A program made the translations under genes and the position numbers. The notes beneath the pieces are model-generated. The model worked only from the letters and a program-made list of their open reading frames with translations, did no database searches and was not told the DNA's origin. A stretch of 64,000 nt of DNA. Origin: Solenopsis invicta (Eukaryota > Arthropoda > Insecta > Hymenoptera > Formicidae). This document shows positions 27,001 to 38,718 of the stretch, in pieces (the stretch's first letter is position 1; every line of letters starts with the position of its first letter). The stretch spans positions 14,253,635 to 14,317,634 of the forward strand of contig NC_052679.1 of the NCBI RefSeq assembly GCF_016802725.1, written 5' to 3'.

Positions 27001-29929
27001 TAAAGAGGAGAGATAACACTATTAGCAAATTGAATATTTAATTGGCACTATTAATTGCTTACATGTAACTATCACCATGTAAATATTGTTACATTCGACC
27101 CGTTTCAAACGCTGTCACTATACATAGCCACACTGTCTTAAACCGTACTAGTGATTCACGAATCGAGAGAGCCAACATGAGAAGCGATAGGTCACAGCTT
27201 TGACAGTCGGGGAAAGTATAAACCCTCTCTGTTACCAATCCATCCCGATGCGTCGTCGAAACAATGGTATTTATTTCACAGTCGATACCTACAATCAATT
27301 GAGTTAATTTATTGTAGCGCATACGTATAAATTAATTAATTAATTATGTAATTAATTTTATGATATATATATAAATTAGCATTAATCTCATAAAACTGAT
27401 GCTTGCAATCAATTGATTGATTGAGAATTAATTTATTACAACACACTCACGTATAAATTCAATGACGAATTTGTGACAACTTTTTTGTAAGATATGCCAC
27501 TGTCCATGAGTTTGGAAACGTGGTAAATTCAAACGATAAAAGAAACGAAAGGAATATATGTTGCTACTTCAACGTTAAATGTGTCACAAAGATAAGAGAG
27601 AAACTTTACGTGCAGTGCAGCCTTCTGAAAAGTATTTAAAGTTGAAAATTCTTTGTTGAAGTATCGTTATACAAATATATATTATATTATCGTTATATAC
27701 ATATATTATATATATGTTCACGAACCTATGGACAGTATCGTGTATCTCTTCCATCGCTAATTTTTTGTATTTACGCCTAAAGAAAAACCGATGAGCAAGT
27801 CGGATCAAAAATCCAATAGCGATGTACTACTGGAACGCCCTGTAATCAGGCGAGAAGTTCAGGGGCGGCCTTATAACGGCATGCGTTCCTGAGTCCTAGA
27901 AACGTAACTTTTATCCTTTCGTACCGCCTATTACTGGGACCTACGAGTCGAGTTATCCGAGTTGCGCCTGGGGCGCTCCAAACTTTGTCCTGCGGTTAAA
28001 ACTATCCGAAAGCATCGCAGTCGTGCTCCGGAACAAAGGCCCGGCCGTTGATCGGAGCACCGACTTCGGTATCCGCTGAAAGCAGCGGATGTATTTTCTT
28101 ATTCTGTTTTGAGGCTCTTGCCCGATCGTCTCACGCATAAGTTATGAGAGTGTAATGCAATCATCGTTACTGTCCTCTAAATAAACCTTCACGTATGAAT
28201 CCATACGTCAATTCTATGATTGTTCTGTTTATTTTAACACCATCTCTCTCTTCTTCTCGCACCCCTATCTTTCGATATATCGTGGTATGTTGTAGATGCA
28301 CAAAAAGATTATTGTAAATCGACTTGAATTTGAAATGAATTTTATAATTTTTCGTATCAAAGTCGTCGCGCCTTGATACAAAACCACGAGCGATCGATCG
28401 CGATCGAACGATATTCGTAAACGCAATTTGATGTCATCTTGTTCCAGGTTTAGGGAAAACTTGGGCATCGATTCGCAATCAATAAAGTTTCTCCTATCCA
28501 CCCGAGTTCTCCAACCGGGAAACAACCTATAATGCTGAAGAGGCGGTTAAACTTTGCCGTAACTCTACAAGATCGTTAAGCGCGCCGAGGAGGCCGCTTT
28601 GTCGCTTAAGAAGCTACGAAATGAGAAACCCTCTTACGACGCATTAACATCTCAGCATAATTGTTTGAGATAATTATCCTCGGTGTTTTGGAACCGGGGC
28701 AGATACTATCACGAACTCTATTTGTCTTAACAAAATCTGCTTACAATTGCAAACACAATACAATCAAATATATAATCAGTCTCTCACGAACAGAGAGAAA
28801 AAATTATGTGTCATTAAAAAAAAAAAAATTAAGTATTTACTCAGTTCTTATCATCATACCATGGAAAACATTACTTGACTATTGGTAATTGCTAATAACA
28901 ATTATGTAAAAAAAAAACAGTTTTTTAAAGTACTAAAAAATTTAAATACAGAGATTTGAAAATAATTATGTAGAACACTCAAGCACGATAAATAATGCTA
29001 CAAAATAGTTAACATTTTAGTAACCAGGTTAACTGTCCTACATAATTATTTTGATGGTGCAACAAAATTTTCACATCTATATAATTTTCAAATTTGGATT
29101 TAAATTTTTAAATACTTTAGCAAAACCATTCTTTTCGTATATTTAGATGATGAATTTTTAATAAGCATCTTTTTAACATCGCGCAGTTGAAATTGTTGAT
29201 TATATAAAATTAACCGTATTTATAATCACAATTAATTATTTATATTAATAAAGTATATAATTGCTATAATATTAAATTAGTCACAATTAATTATAAATAA
29301 AACGGAATTTAGTTTGTACTAATAGTTTTCATTAAAATTGAATAAATAAACTGTTGTATTCTGTGCATTAATATATGCATCAAATGCATTCAATATTTTA
29401 AAGAACATTGCGATTATAAATTTCTCATCTATTATGACCGGGTTATTAACAAACGATATTGCACACAGAAGATAACAAAAAGATACGAAGTTGATATCCA
29501 AGGTCGATCAAGTAGTTTTCACAACTTTAGCTAACCGTAAATGCATTGGCTGTCGGGAAATGTTTTACCAAGTGTGTGGTATACCCTTTAAATCTTTATT
29601 TTTTTTACAAAACCTAAGTGAAACTATCTTTGTATCCTCATTGAAAAATCTTCCTATTCCTGACTCAAGTGGTATTTCCTTAAAAATAAATATTTTAAAT
29701 TAAATCCAACTAAAATGTATTTTTTTTCAAAAAATGTATGAAATCTTTAAATTCCGCCAATTATAAAAAGAATATATTTGAAAAAAATGCACTTTCTCAC
29801 TTTACTCAATAAAAGTTCATATCAAGTTATATCTATAAACAATGTTATTAAAATCCGTTGAGAAAACATAGTGTTTCATAGCTATTAAAGTATCTGCTAA
29901 ACAATGCTCCGATATCTTACAATGCATCA
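24014..29929 (+). other. Probable 3' UTR, then intergenic DNA
   Basis: Sequence after the TAA is likely 3' UTR for an unknown distance. AATAAA at 24757-24762 is a candidate polyadenylation signal. Beyond it I see no supported gene. A T18 tract lies at about 25596-25613. A GC-rich patch at about 27810-28140 stands out in AT-rich surroundings. An inverted repeat of about 50 bp per arm (28928-28978 and 29070-29130) may be a small foldback element. Confidence 0.45.
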
Positions 29930-30600
29930 TTGAATAAAATTTTATTAATTTCGGATATAGTTCCGAAAAGGTGAATCCTCCAATTTGGTTGTCAATTAGT
30001 ATGGTACTGTATTTTGGTTTGCTGATTATGAATATGATAATAAAAAATCACCGACAAAGCCATCTTCAAGGTCAAAAATTTAAAAAAAGCACAAAAAATA
30101 TCGGTTTTTGTAATATTATATTAATAAATATTAATTTAACAAAAAAATGTTTCAAATAAAAATTGTAGCTCTTGAAATAATATATCATTGACGTATTATA
30201 ATTTTTTTGATAGAATCAATAATTTTCGAAAAAAATAGAATAATATGAAAGATACTCTCACGTCGTTTAACACCGCAAGAGTGAGGATAAAAAGATGTCG
30301 CTTCGCGTAAAAAGTAAATGCATGGAGTGAGGTTTATCCCACCTTCCATCCCTCCTGCTTCGAGAACGAAACAAGGTCTACAGATGTACTGTTTCACATG
30401 GGTTTGCGACTTTCCACGATATCTACAGACGTACTCCCGATGAGAACAAGTACGTGGATTTCACGTTTTTGTTCCACGTGTATTATGTAAAATTCGTAGA
30501 TAGGACTTCATCGACTTGATATCCACATGAATTCTACGTGGACACTTCCACGTAGATTTTAATACATTTCATCCACGTACAATTACTGATGAAATTTGAC
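29930..30600 (+). repeat. Left arm of a large diverged inverted repeat
   Basis: Matches the reverse complement of about 32610-33160. Shared landmarks in order are TTCCGAAA(A/C)GGTGAATC, GTCAATTAGTAT / GTCGATTAGTAT, ATATTATATTAATAAATA, CATTGACGTATTATA, ATAATATG and CCCGATGAGA. Divergence is moderate with indels. It is an uncharacterised repeat in two opposite copies. Confidence 0.75.
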
Positions 30601-30611
30601 GGAGATTAAGA

Positions 30612-32060
30612 CGTTACGTCCAGCCTAGTGAAATGGGTTTATCGTGACGATAAAGGAAAGGGGGGGGGGGTAAGCAAGAAGGAACGTAACAAACAAACTT
30701 AACTCGTACACACGTGTTAAGGAGGGCACGAACCAATTCGTAAAGAATTCAGATATGGATAAATATATCGGGGAGACCCTATGATCGATATCTTATTTCA
30801 CGCGTTAGTCAGTCCCTTTTTGAGCCAACGAATTTAATTGTTTTAGCTCGGGATAGGACAAAGTGCGATCTTTTTGTTTAGAGCGAGAGAAGGTCGATAA
30901 ATAAATAAGGTGGCTATTGAATAAACATTAATTTTATTTTAACACACCAAAGAAAGATTAGAAAATTGATAATTACATTTGTTTAATCCTATAATTATAT
31001 CGTTTAATATAATTATTACGTTGTGTAGCAAGCATTATGTTTATAATAACAAAAATAGAAATTTCTTATTATATCAATTCCTTAGAATACAATATCTTAT
31101 TATATTATTCGATTGAAATACACTTCATTTTTAATATATATATGTGCGTGCGTGCGTGTGTGTGGGTTAACAGGAGAGCAATATATCAAGAAAAGTCTGT
31201 TACTCTAACATCTCATCGATGACAGCGGAGCTTGGGGGAAAAAGATTTAAAAAGGCGTTCTTCGTGACGAGGTAAAAATTAGAATAGGTGGAGGGGAGAG
31301 AGACGGGAATCGTGGCTTCAGGAGGGAGCTTCGGAAGAACGGAGCAAAGCTCTTTAAAAACAAAATTGTAAGGGCCGAGGGCATGCGTGCTTTCGGGGAG
31401 AGGAGATGGAGCGACAGGGTACGATGTAACTATAGACTCCAACGTCTGGTGAGAACCGGGAGTGAAGTAAAATCGAGGAGAGGGAGGTTTGTACGAGATT
31501 TCTTCTAATATTACTATACTGAGAGTGGGAGAGGGGAAAGGAGAGTAGAGACAGATAACTTCGTTCGAGATATGAGGAACTGGGGAGCGAGGAGAGAGGA
31601 GTATCAGTGGCAATTCTGTATGTAAGTGTTAAAGAAATTAAGAGGGTAGGTGAAGGGGGTTAGTGTTTGTAAGGTGATTTAGGTTGTTCGAGAAGGGGAG
31701 GTGACGGAGACAGAAAACGTTGCGGAACTTGTTCAGGTTCCTGAGCGCTTTGATTTATTGGTTAAAGGAATTTCTCATAGGTCCGGTCGAGGAAGTATCG
31801 CGCCCTGGTGAGTTGTTCCGGACGGGAACGCTTCGTGCGTTGTTCAATCGGGTTATGACGTGATTTTCTCACTTGAGATTGATTATAAATTAAAATTAAA
31901 GAAAGAAAAAGGGGAAAAGAACGGAGAGGATAACGAATAACTTACTGTTTTGCGTATAGCTGTGGGATCTTTGAACCAACTTTGTACTGGCACCCGTTTA
32001 GTAGTCGCCAACAAATTCCTGGCTCGGACCCGTAAACAGGCCTGCTTGCAATAAGAGGAT
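30612..32060 (-). mobile_element. Long-LTR family, copy 1 (truncated)
   Basis: It begins CGTTACGTCCAG, one base different from the family terminus TGTTACGTCC. It carries the family block around TCGGGATAGGACAAAGTGC (30851-30869). Transcription would be leftward. A donor A|GTAAGT (last exon base 31946) and acceptor AAG|TG (31873-31872) frame a 74-nt intron, and joining gives ATG followed by a basic frame. Downstream, a 137-codon frame (31613-31200) is related to the copy 3 protein but out of frame with the spliced start. The right edge is approximate; no terminal GGACGTAACA was found. It lies between the inverted arms. Confidence 0.65.
31200..31613 (-). pseudogene. LTR-encoded protein, C-terminal part (copy 1)
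   Basis: A Pro/Ser-rich frame sharing with copy 3 (40416-40775) the pattern PP-SPR-YF-PG, an FxxLP segment, then PVSLPSTYSNFYLV (PVYLPHIYPKYYLI in copy 3) and a closing LNEV/IDEM. The function is unknown and I recognise no named domain. The spliced start codon at 31946/31871 is in another frame, and that frame stops after about 36 codons, so this copy is broken. Confidence 0.5.
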
Positions 32061-32609
32061 GGACCCGTGACAGTTGGATATAGTGATGGTCACCAAGCAC
32101 GGTTCTAGATATAGTACACTAGAAAATTACTTATAAATTTTTACTAAATGGTTAGGTTCAACACTTAACTGGCAGAACTTGTTGCCAACAGAAAAGTTAT
32201 TCCAGATACCATTCTGCATTTATGAAAATTAGTAAAAAAACTATAATTTTATATATATTTATACAAATAATATGGTTTAATTATGCAAAGTTTATCTTTT
32301 CGATAATATATATTCACCTAATCTATCAGTTATGTACATATATTAGTATAAAGTGTTTATAGGTCATCACGAGGGATCCAGTTCGCAGCAATCTTAGAAG
32401 TCGAGCATTGTGGTCACAACTTGGATGGGTGGTCGCTCTGGAATTTCCGAAAAAATTCCCAATTTTTTTCTGTCAAAAATATTTTTTTTTATGTTACAAA
32501 AATATTATTTTGCTCATTAGAATTATGTGGTGTAATAATATAATATTTATACAAATATTTCAAAGAAAAAAAAAATATATTATAGAAGAATTCAAAACAT
32601 CGATTAGAT

Positions 32610-33160
32610 TTCGACATGGATTCTAGTACTGTTCTTGAGTGGACCATCACTCGATTGGTTACGTAGATCTCACTTATTGTTAGATGATCCACATGAAAAG
32701 AACGTGGATTCCACGAACCTGATCTCATCGGGGCTGTTTTACCACATAGGTTTGCGATAGTTGTACCGTTCAACATGAAATTTTTTGTTTTCTACACTTT
32801 CTATTATATGCATTCTTGATAAGTTAAAATTAAGTTAGAGGGAAAGTACCTTGCATATTATCCTGTTTTTTGCAAAAACTATTGGTTTTTACTATGCAAA
32901 AAATGTATAATACGTCAATGATGTGTAATTTCAAAAGTTATAACTTGTATTTGAAAGATTTTTTTGCTAAATTAATATTTATTAATATAATATTTAAAAA
33001 ACCAATATTTTTTTAGTTTTAACCTTAAACATGACTTTGTCGATGATTTTTATTATCATGTTTGTAATCAGCGCACCAAAATACAATTGTATACTAATCG
33101 ACAACTAAATCGGAAGATTCACCGTTTCGGAATTTTATCCTTAATTTTGTTTTTTGCAAA
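32610..33160 (-). repeat. Right arm of the large inverted repeat
   Basis: Reverse-complement partner of 29930-30600. The two arms face each other with about 2 kb between them, occupied mainly by LTR copy 1. The stretch 32061-32609 shows no recognisable gene. Confidence 0.75.
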
Positions 33161-33268
33161 TTTTGGTTTATATGATGTTATAAAAAATTGCTGAGTAGTA
33201 TTAAAATTCAATTTTTACGTAAATCCGCTTGTAAGAAAAAAGACGATAATAATGCTCAAATATCCGTA

Positions 33269-33824
33269 TTAACCCGTAATGGTCACATTCCAAATACTAA
33301 TATATTAGTCACATGGGGTTCACTGGACTTTCCTGCACAAAATCAATCGCCAGTTTTTTGATATTTCGTCGCAAAAATTTTAGTGGACATACCTTGAGGT
33401 TTGTTTTTTATCATCCAATACATATATTTTTTTTTAATTAGAATTTAACATAATAAAAAAAATTTTAATAAAAAAAACTGCAAAATTTGACTTTTTTACA
33501 AAAATATTCATAAAATTTTAAATTTTTTAAATAATTCAACAAAAATGTAGAGGTCTATTGTTAAATATATTTTCAGATAAATTTAACATAATGATTAACA
33601 AATTCAAATAAAACAAAATCGCAAAGTTTGACTTTTTTCACAAAAATATTCATAAATTTTTTAATTTTTGAAATAATTCAACAAAAATTTAGAAGTATAT
33701 TCTCAAGAAAAAATACTTTTAGATAAAAATTAGGTTGTTTGATTTTGAATGATCTGTGTACTCTTAAAATTAGAAGAAGGATGCGTGGGATGTTTTGAAC
33801 CCCGGTGTGACCATTACGGGTTAA
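33269..33824. mobile_element. piggyBac-type MITE with TTAA ends (556 bp)
   Basis: Both ends are TTAACCCGTAATGGTCACA in inverted orientation, a perfect 19-bp match including the TTAA target that piggyBac transposons duplicate. The interior is AT-rich, with a poorly conserved internal repeat (CACAAAATTTG-like blocks near 33480 and 33615), and has no transposase. The TTAACCC start is shared with the autonomous element at 42905-49974, but the following bases differ, so they are not the same family. Confidence 0.82.
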
Positions 33825-34586
33825 TTTATTAATATCTTTTTATTATTATTTAGTAGTACATAATACTTATAACTATTGTACGATATAGCATTTATAAAAA
33901 GTAGCATTTATAGAAGTACGTTAAACTATGGAAACGTTTCACAATTATCACTAACATTCCCTAACAGCACAAAGTCGAATATGAGTCGGCCATAACTGCT
34001 AGACATCTGGAAAATGGACGTCCACAAGTCGACTTTAGACGACTTAAAAACGTCTATAAGTCATGTCCCACTTTAATCGACAATTATAAGTCAACTTTTA
34101 GAGACGTCTTTAAGTCATACATTTGAAGACAACTATAAGTCGACTATAGTTAGCCATCATACAGACATTCTATGCAGTTGTAAAGGAAAGAAGAAATATT
34201 GAAATCGGGAAAATATGTTATAAGACATTTTTCACTTGTTTGATTCGTTTTATTAAAAAAAAAAAATAAAAATTGTTATAATATGTAAAGCAAATGTAAA
34301 TGTGTATATCTGTGTATATGTATTGTGCGCATTTGTTTAACTTTGTGTGTGTATATGTAGATCACAATAACTCAATGTATACAATATTATAATATCTCGC
34401 ATAATATTAATATTATATACAGATGCATTTGTTAAGAATAATAATAATAACAATTTCAATAATAAAAACTTTTATATTATATTAATAAATGTCACATAAA
34501 AAAAATTTTATCCATATTCACATCTAGTCACAATGTAATTTCATCAACTTTCTCAAAATAATGCAAAATAATGAAATAAGTATTTC
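33825..34586. other. AT-rich non-coding stretch
   Basis: No gene. Between about 33970 and 34160 the motif AAGTCGAC or AAGTCAAC/GACGTC recurs in both orientations, suggesting an old foldback or MITE. The rest is simple AT-rich sequence. Confidence 0.45.
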
Positions 34587-35153
34587 TGTTACGTCCAGCC
34601 TTGAGGGAAAGGTAGGAAGGATAGGCTACCTGAGGTACGGGCAAGGCGGGGTAGGACACAACAGACGTATTAAACTCGTGGCCGTACTTATCGGACGTAC
34701 ATACGGCACGAGGGCGGACGCACAGATATGGCTCAGAAATATGGGTCAGCGTGCCGAGACACGCTTTAACACCTATTCTCGAGCCGTGCGGTCGTCGGTC
34801 CTGATTAGAGTCAGGGAACTTAATCCCTTTAACTCGGGATTGGACCTAGCGTGATCTTTCTAGTCAGGAGGAGGAAATGACGGGTCTCGATTAAATAACT
34901 TGGTTAGATTAAAATTTTACATGTATTGAAAATTTAAGTCTTACGTACAAACATAATTATAAAGTAAGTGGTAGCGAATGTACATTAGAATTGCCGCAAG
35001 TAACTGGTTACTACATTACAATGGTGTTTATTGAATGGAAAATTTTGCGAATGTTGTTACAATTTAAGTGTGAAAGTAATTGTAAAAAAATGTGTGTGTG
35101 TGTTGGGTGGAAGATGAGTCGTCGCACTCGGTGAAGGTGACGATCTCCTCCAG

Positions 35154-35300
35154 GAATTCCACGCTGGACGTAGAATTCGCAGGTGAAGGAAGGGAGGAGA
35201 TTTCCCTTATGAATTCCACGCTGGACGTGGAGTTTGCAGGAGATGGAGGACAGGGGATTTCCTCTATGAATTCTACGCTGGTCGTAGAATTCGAGAGGGA
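35154..35300. repeat. 57-bp tandem repeat, three units, in the LTR coding region
   Basis: Units begin GAATTCCACGCTGGAC at 35154, 35211 and GAATTCTACGCTGG at 35268. The period of 57 bp is 19 codons, so expansion keeps frame. On the minus strand each unit encodes a version of NSTSSVEF(I/L)EEI. Confidence 0.8.
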
Positions 35301-35307
35301 AGGGGGG

Positions 35308-35579
35308 TCAACAAAATCTGGAGGGGGTGGAGAATATGAAGGGCAACGGAGGGGAGTCGGAAAATATCCTATATGTTAGCTGGGATGAGATGGAATGAGC
35401 GGGAGACGGGATGCGTAAATTATGTACGATGTATTCCTTTTCTTCTTGAGGAAAAGGAGAGGCCGGATCTTCGCGGATAACTGGCCATCGGGGAAGCTGT
35501 CGTAACTCTATAGGGTCCGGCCTGCTCTCTTCGCGATGAAGGCGATTCGCGGGATGATTCCACTCTCCAAGATTGTCCA
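35308..35579 (-). CDS. LTR-encoded spliced frame, exon 2 (copy 2)
   Basis: The acceptor ends GATTGTCAG at 35580. The exon opens TG, and with the last exon-1 base A (35654) gives ATG. The frame starts MDNLGEWNHPANRLHRE and runs about 91 codons to TGA at 35308. It is Pro/Ser-rich, and downstream of the stop in another frame come three in-line repeats of the peptide motif STSSVEFIEE. A motif like SVEFVEEL is also present in the copy 3 protein, so the original protein was probably longer and has been frameshifted here. No recognisable domain; function unknown. Confidence 0.5.
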
Positions 35580-36730
35580 CTGACAATCAACGCGTTAGTT
35601 AGAAAAGCACACAAAAAGTCCGAGGACGAAGGGGTAAAATATTGATAACTTACTCCTCTCTCTCTTTCTCCCCTTTTTTGTAGCAAGAACCTTCTCAGGA
35701 CTGTCTGAGGTGGCTAGAGGGGCCCCGCAAGCGCTGGTGGTGGCTTGGAGTGAAACTTGATGCCGCGCACTGCTTCGAATTTTAAGTTCAAAGTAAAAGT
35801 GGCTCTGAATTAGATGATGCAGAGCTCGTAACTCGTAGGTGATTCACGGTATGCGGTACTAATTAATTGTGACAACGGAGATCGACCCTCACCCGGCTTA
35901 TTAACACTAAGGTTACCGGAGCGGCAGCTTACAATATTTCGGTAGGTGGTTGTCTCCCGGGACTTCCGCTGAGCGAAACCTCTCTCTGCGGTGGCACGCA
36001 CGATAATGATAAGCCGATTCGCGCTTTCCGGCTCGTCGGGCTCCGCCGAATTTCCGCGTGACGTCATGATTCCTTCCTGCGCCGATTTTCGCCGGTGATA
36101 GGCTCACTGCCCCATCGTGCGTCCTTTGCGCTCCCCGCGGTAATCGACTGTCATTGGGCGATTGGTACTTTGTCCTCTTTTAATACTCCGGTATTCGCGA
36201 GTTTAGCGTCTCGCTCTCCCTCGCTGCTCCGCGCCGTGGTCGCTGTCACAGGGCGCGCCGCTCGTCTGGCGGCGGGCTAAGATCTCGAACTCATCTCGTT
36301 TTTGCCGCTTCAAGTTATTTGCCATTCCCTCTGGTGGTCGCAGGCTGGCCAGGCCTTTGCCAACATTTCTCCGGGAGAACGGCTCAGCGGCCTGCAGTCC
36401 GCTAGCTCAATTTTGGACGGCTACTTCGGTAGGTTTTGCTAAAATCAAGGACGGCTTTAGCATTCGGAGCGTTCGGTAATATACGCGGATAAGTGTAGGC
36501 GGAACCACGACTTAGCTTTCCGGCGCGGTATCGGCGTCGGCGCGGCTCCTGCCGCTTTCTCAGCTCCTCGGTTTGATGTCTTCTTCCGGACGGTCGCCGC
36601 GATCACAAAGCTAATGATGCCGTCCGCTCGGGCTTGCTCGAGTGTTCTCACGCCCCAGCGCTCTCGATAATTACTCAGATTACACAAAAGAAAGATTACG
36701 CGAAAAGAAAGAACGGTAAGGCGCGGTACT

Positions 36731-37483
36731 CTAAAACGAGACGTTCGCTTTTCTTTCTCTCTCCCGGGGAGAGAAAGGCGGAAACCAGGGTACCCTCCAC
36801 GGCCTTATCGCCTTCCGGGACGGCGCTATGGAGCGTCATGTCACAACTCCCACGCCCCAGAGAGACCGTGGAGAATCACGTCCAACCGCCACCCCAGCAC
36901 CTCTGCGGAGCTTTGCTCCTTTCAGCTTCTAAGAACGGTAACGCGATGTCCACACCTACTCGGGGAACTCGATCCGACAGCCTATGAAAAACGGTGGTCT
37001 TCCCGTATTTCTGCGCAACTCTCGCGCTCCCCGACCGCGTCCGACCGCCTTCGTTCTCTGCTCCAGCGCTTGCCGTCGGAGAGGAATGGGACGAATACAA
37101 AAAGAGCAAAGGCATAAATCAAGAAAACCAACACAACTATATTCTCTTCCCTTCTTACAATTAAACATACATAAATAAAATAAAATAAAAAACTCAAATA
37201 CACTATTTCTTACAAGAAACAAAACAAACAAAATATTTTCTAATGTGATTGTGTCCGGAGAACAAAGTAAAAGTGATCCGTAGGAGTGCTAAGGGGAAAG
37301 GACAAGGGGCGGTAGTAGGGTTTCGTCTCTAGGTGTGGGTTTTCGGAAGAGGTCCTAAGCGTCTTCTCGCCGTAGTCGCCTCCAATACTCCTGCTCGTGG
37401 TCCTCCTCCTCCGGCCTGGCGCGGGCGGCCTCCGCCAGCCGTTGACGATCGCGCCGTCTCCTGGGCGCGCTTGCTGAGTTCAT
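36731..37483 (-). other. Gypsy internal 3' region, no gene assigned
   Basis: It lies between the zinc-knuckle frame and LTR copy 2. It is GC-rich up to about 37120, then AT-rich. No frame with a recognisable domain, and the expected purine-rich tract before the LTR was not located. Confidence 0.4.
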
Positions 37484-37968
37484 TCAACGGTACGCAGGGC
37501 CACAATTACGGCACGTTGATACCGTCGCGCCCCTCTCCCTGCAGCCATAGCAGAAACCCTGCATGCGAGGGAGGTCGCATTCGGCGTAAGCGTAGAGTCG
37601 GGACCCGCAATTCCAACACCCGCCTCCGCTGCGCAGGGGCACCGTTGGTGGTGAAGGGTTTACGGTCCTCCGGTCCACTGTCTCGCGGGCTCCCGCTCTT
37701 CCCGCCTTACGGGCTCCCGCTTTACCCCGAGGGGGTTCGGTTGCAGGGTCTGGGAGCCGATGTCCCAGGAGCGGGGAAACTCGGTTATCCTAGATCTGTT
37801 TTCCCCTTCCGGGACGAACCTCCAACGGTGGGCCTCTTCTATTGTGTCCCACAGGTCCGTCCAGAAGCCTAGGTCACTCTCCTGAATGAAACGCCATACG
37901 GCTTGATGACGGTGATAGAATTGGCGGGAGATCCGCCGTAAATCTCGATCATTCATTGCGGGACACAT
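37484..37968 (-). pseudogene. Zinc-knuckle ORF downstream of Gypsy pol
   Basis: An ATG at 37968 directly abuts the pol stop codon (TAGATG). The first frame reads about 102 codons (MCPAMNDRDLRRIS..., an aromatic Trp-rich segment with AVWRFIQ and HRWRFVPEG) to a stop at 37660. A shifted frame then continues with CWNCGSRLYAYAEC and CYGCRERGATVSTCRNC, ending at 37484. The first cluster fits the CX2CX4HX4C nucleocapsid knuckle with His replaced by Tyr. The second is CX2CX9CX2C. These resemble Gag nucleocapsid modules, but here they lie 3' of pol rather than 5'. One frameshift separates the halves, so the copy is dead. It could be a real third ORF or a gag brought here by rearrangement. Confidence 0.6.
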
Positions 37969-38318
37969 CTAGGAGTTGGTATGAGGGGTCAGATATGGTT
38001 TAAGGTCCTGAGCATGGATCCTTCCTGCGGGTGTCCCGTCTAGCTGTTCCAGTTCGTAAACAACCGGAGAGACCATTTGCCGGATTTTTAGGGGTCCCTG
38101 GAACTTGTGCGTCAATTTCCCCGCGATATTTTGCGCGGCGGACGATAAGACGTGTTGCCGTTTCAAGACTAAGTTGCTCACCCCAAACGTTCGGTTTCTT
38201 TGTCTCATGTTATAACGGGAAAACTGTTTTTTGTACGCGTTATTTAAATCTCTATGACTCATTCTCGTAGACATTGTAGTTTCTTCATTCTCTCCTTCCA
38301 TTTCTCGGTAGTCGTAGC
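37969..38318 (-). pseudogene. Gypsy pol, C-terminal fragment (integrase tail)
   Basis: Continuation of the pol at 50033-52178 after removal of the LTR inserted at the TAGC duplication (38315-38318 and 50029-50032). The first codons read TTTEKWKERMKK, then a one-base frameshift near 38260-38270, then MSHRDLNN, RNRTFGVSNLVLKR, LTHKFQGPLKIRQ, VVYELEQLDG and HAQDLKPYL, closing at TAG 37969. The HKFQGP...VYEL..HAQDLKPY pattern is the chromo-like C-terminus of Gypsy integrases. The joining motif across the insertion supports one original gene. Confidence 0.8.
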
Positions 38319-38718
38319 TGTTACGTCCAGGGTTGAAGAAGGATAGGTAAGATATAGAGGGAAAAAGGAGGGACGTAACAACTTGAGAATGTGCACACGA
38401 GGCACAGGCAGGCCGCGTCGACAACCCAGAATATATGGGTTAATGGGACCACAGCAGGGGCCCAATGACACACATTCAGGGTGTTCCGTGTCCCTCGATC
38501 CTGTTTTGAGGCAACAAATCTAATTGCTTTACGTCGGGATCGGACCTAGTGCTTATCCTAAGAGCGAGGAATTGTTATACATAATTTATTCTAATGAATA
38601 ATAATAAAGAATACAATGTCGACTTACTAGGCAATTTAACATTTTATTCTCATAATTATTTATTTAAATGAACAGATTGAATAGCGTTGGTTTCCCCCTT
38701 TTACACACATATATATAC

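Larger units (their letters stand above)
34587..36730 (-). mobile_element. Long-LTR family, copy 2; likely 3' LTR of the decayed Gypsy element
   Basis: It starts at the family terminus TGTTACGTCCAG (34587) and contains the block CTCGGGATTGGACCTAGCG (about 34830-34850). A leftward TATTAAAAG box lies near 36177-36186, with a donor GGA|GTAAGT (last exon base 35654) and acceptor GTCAG|TG (35581-35580) enclosing a 74-nt intron. The right edge is an estimate from LTR lengths in other copies. It sits just downstream, in the minus-strand sense, of the Gypsy pol and zinc-knuckle frames at 37484-38318, as a 3' LTR would. Confidence 0.65.

Noticed and set aside
31200..31613. Host gene candidate on the minus strand
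   Set aside because: Related to the frame in LTR copy 3 and located within an LTR of the same family, so transposon-derived.
36456..37115. Multiple overlapping frames in GC-rich sequence
   Set aside because: Open on both strands by composition; no conserved motif, and located in Gypsy 3' internal sequence.
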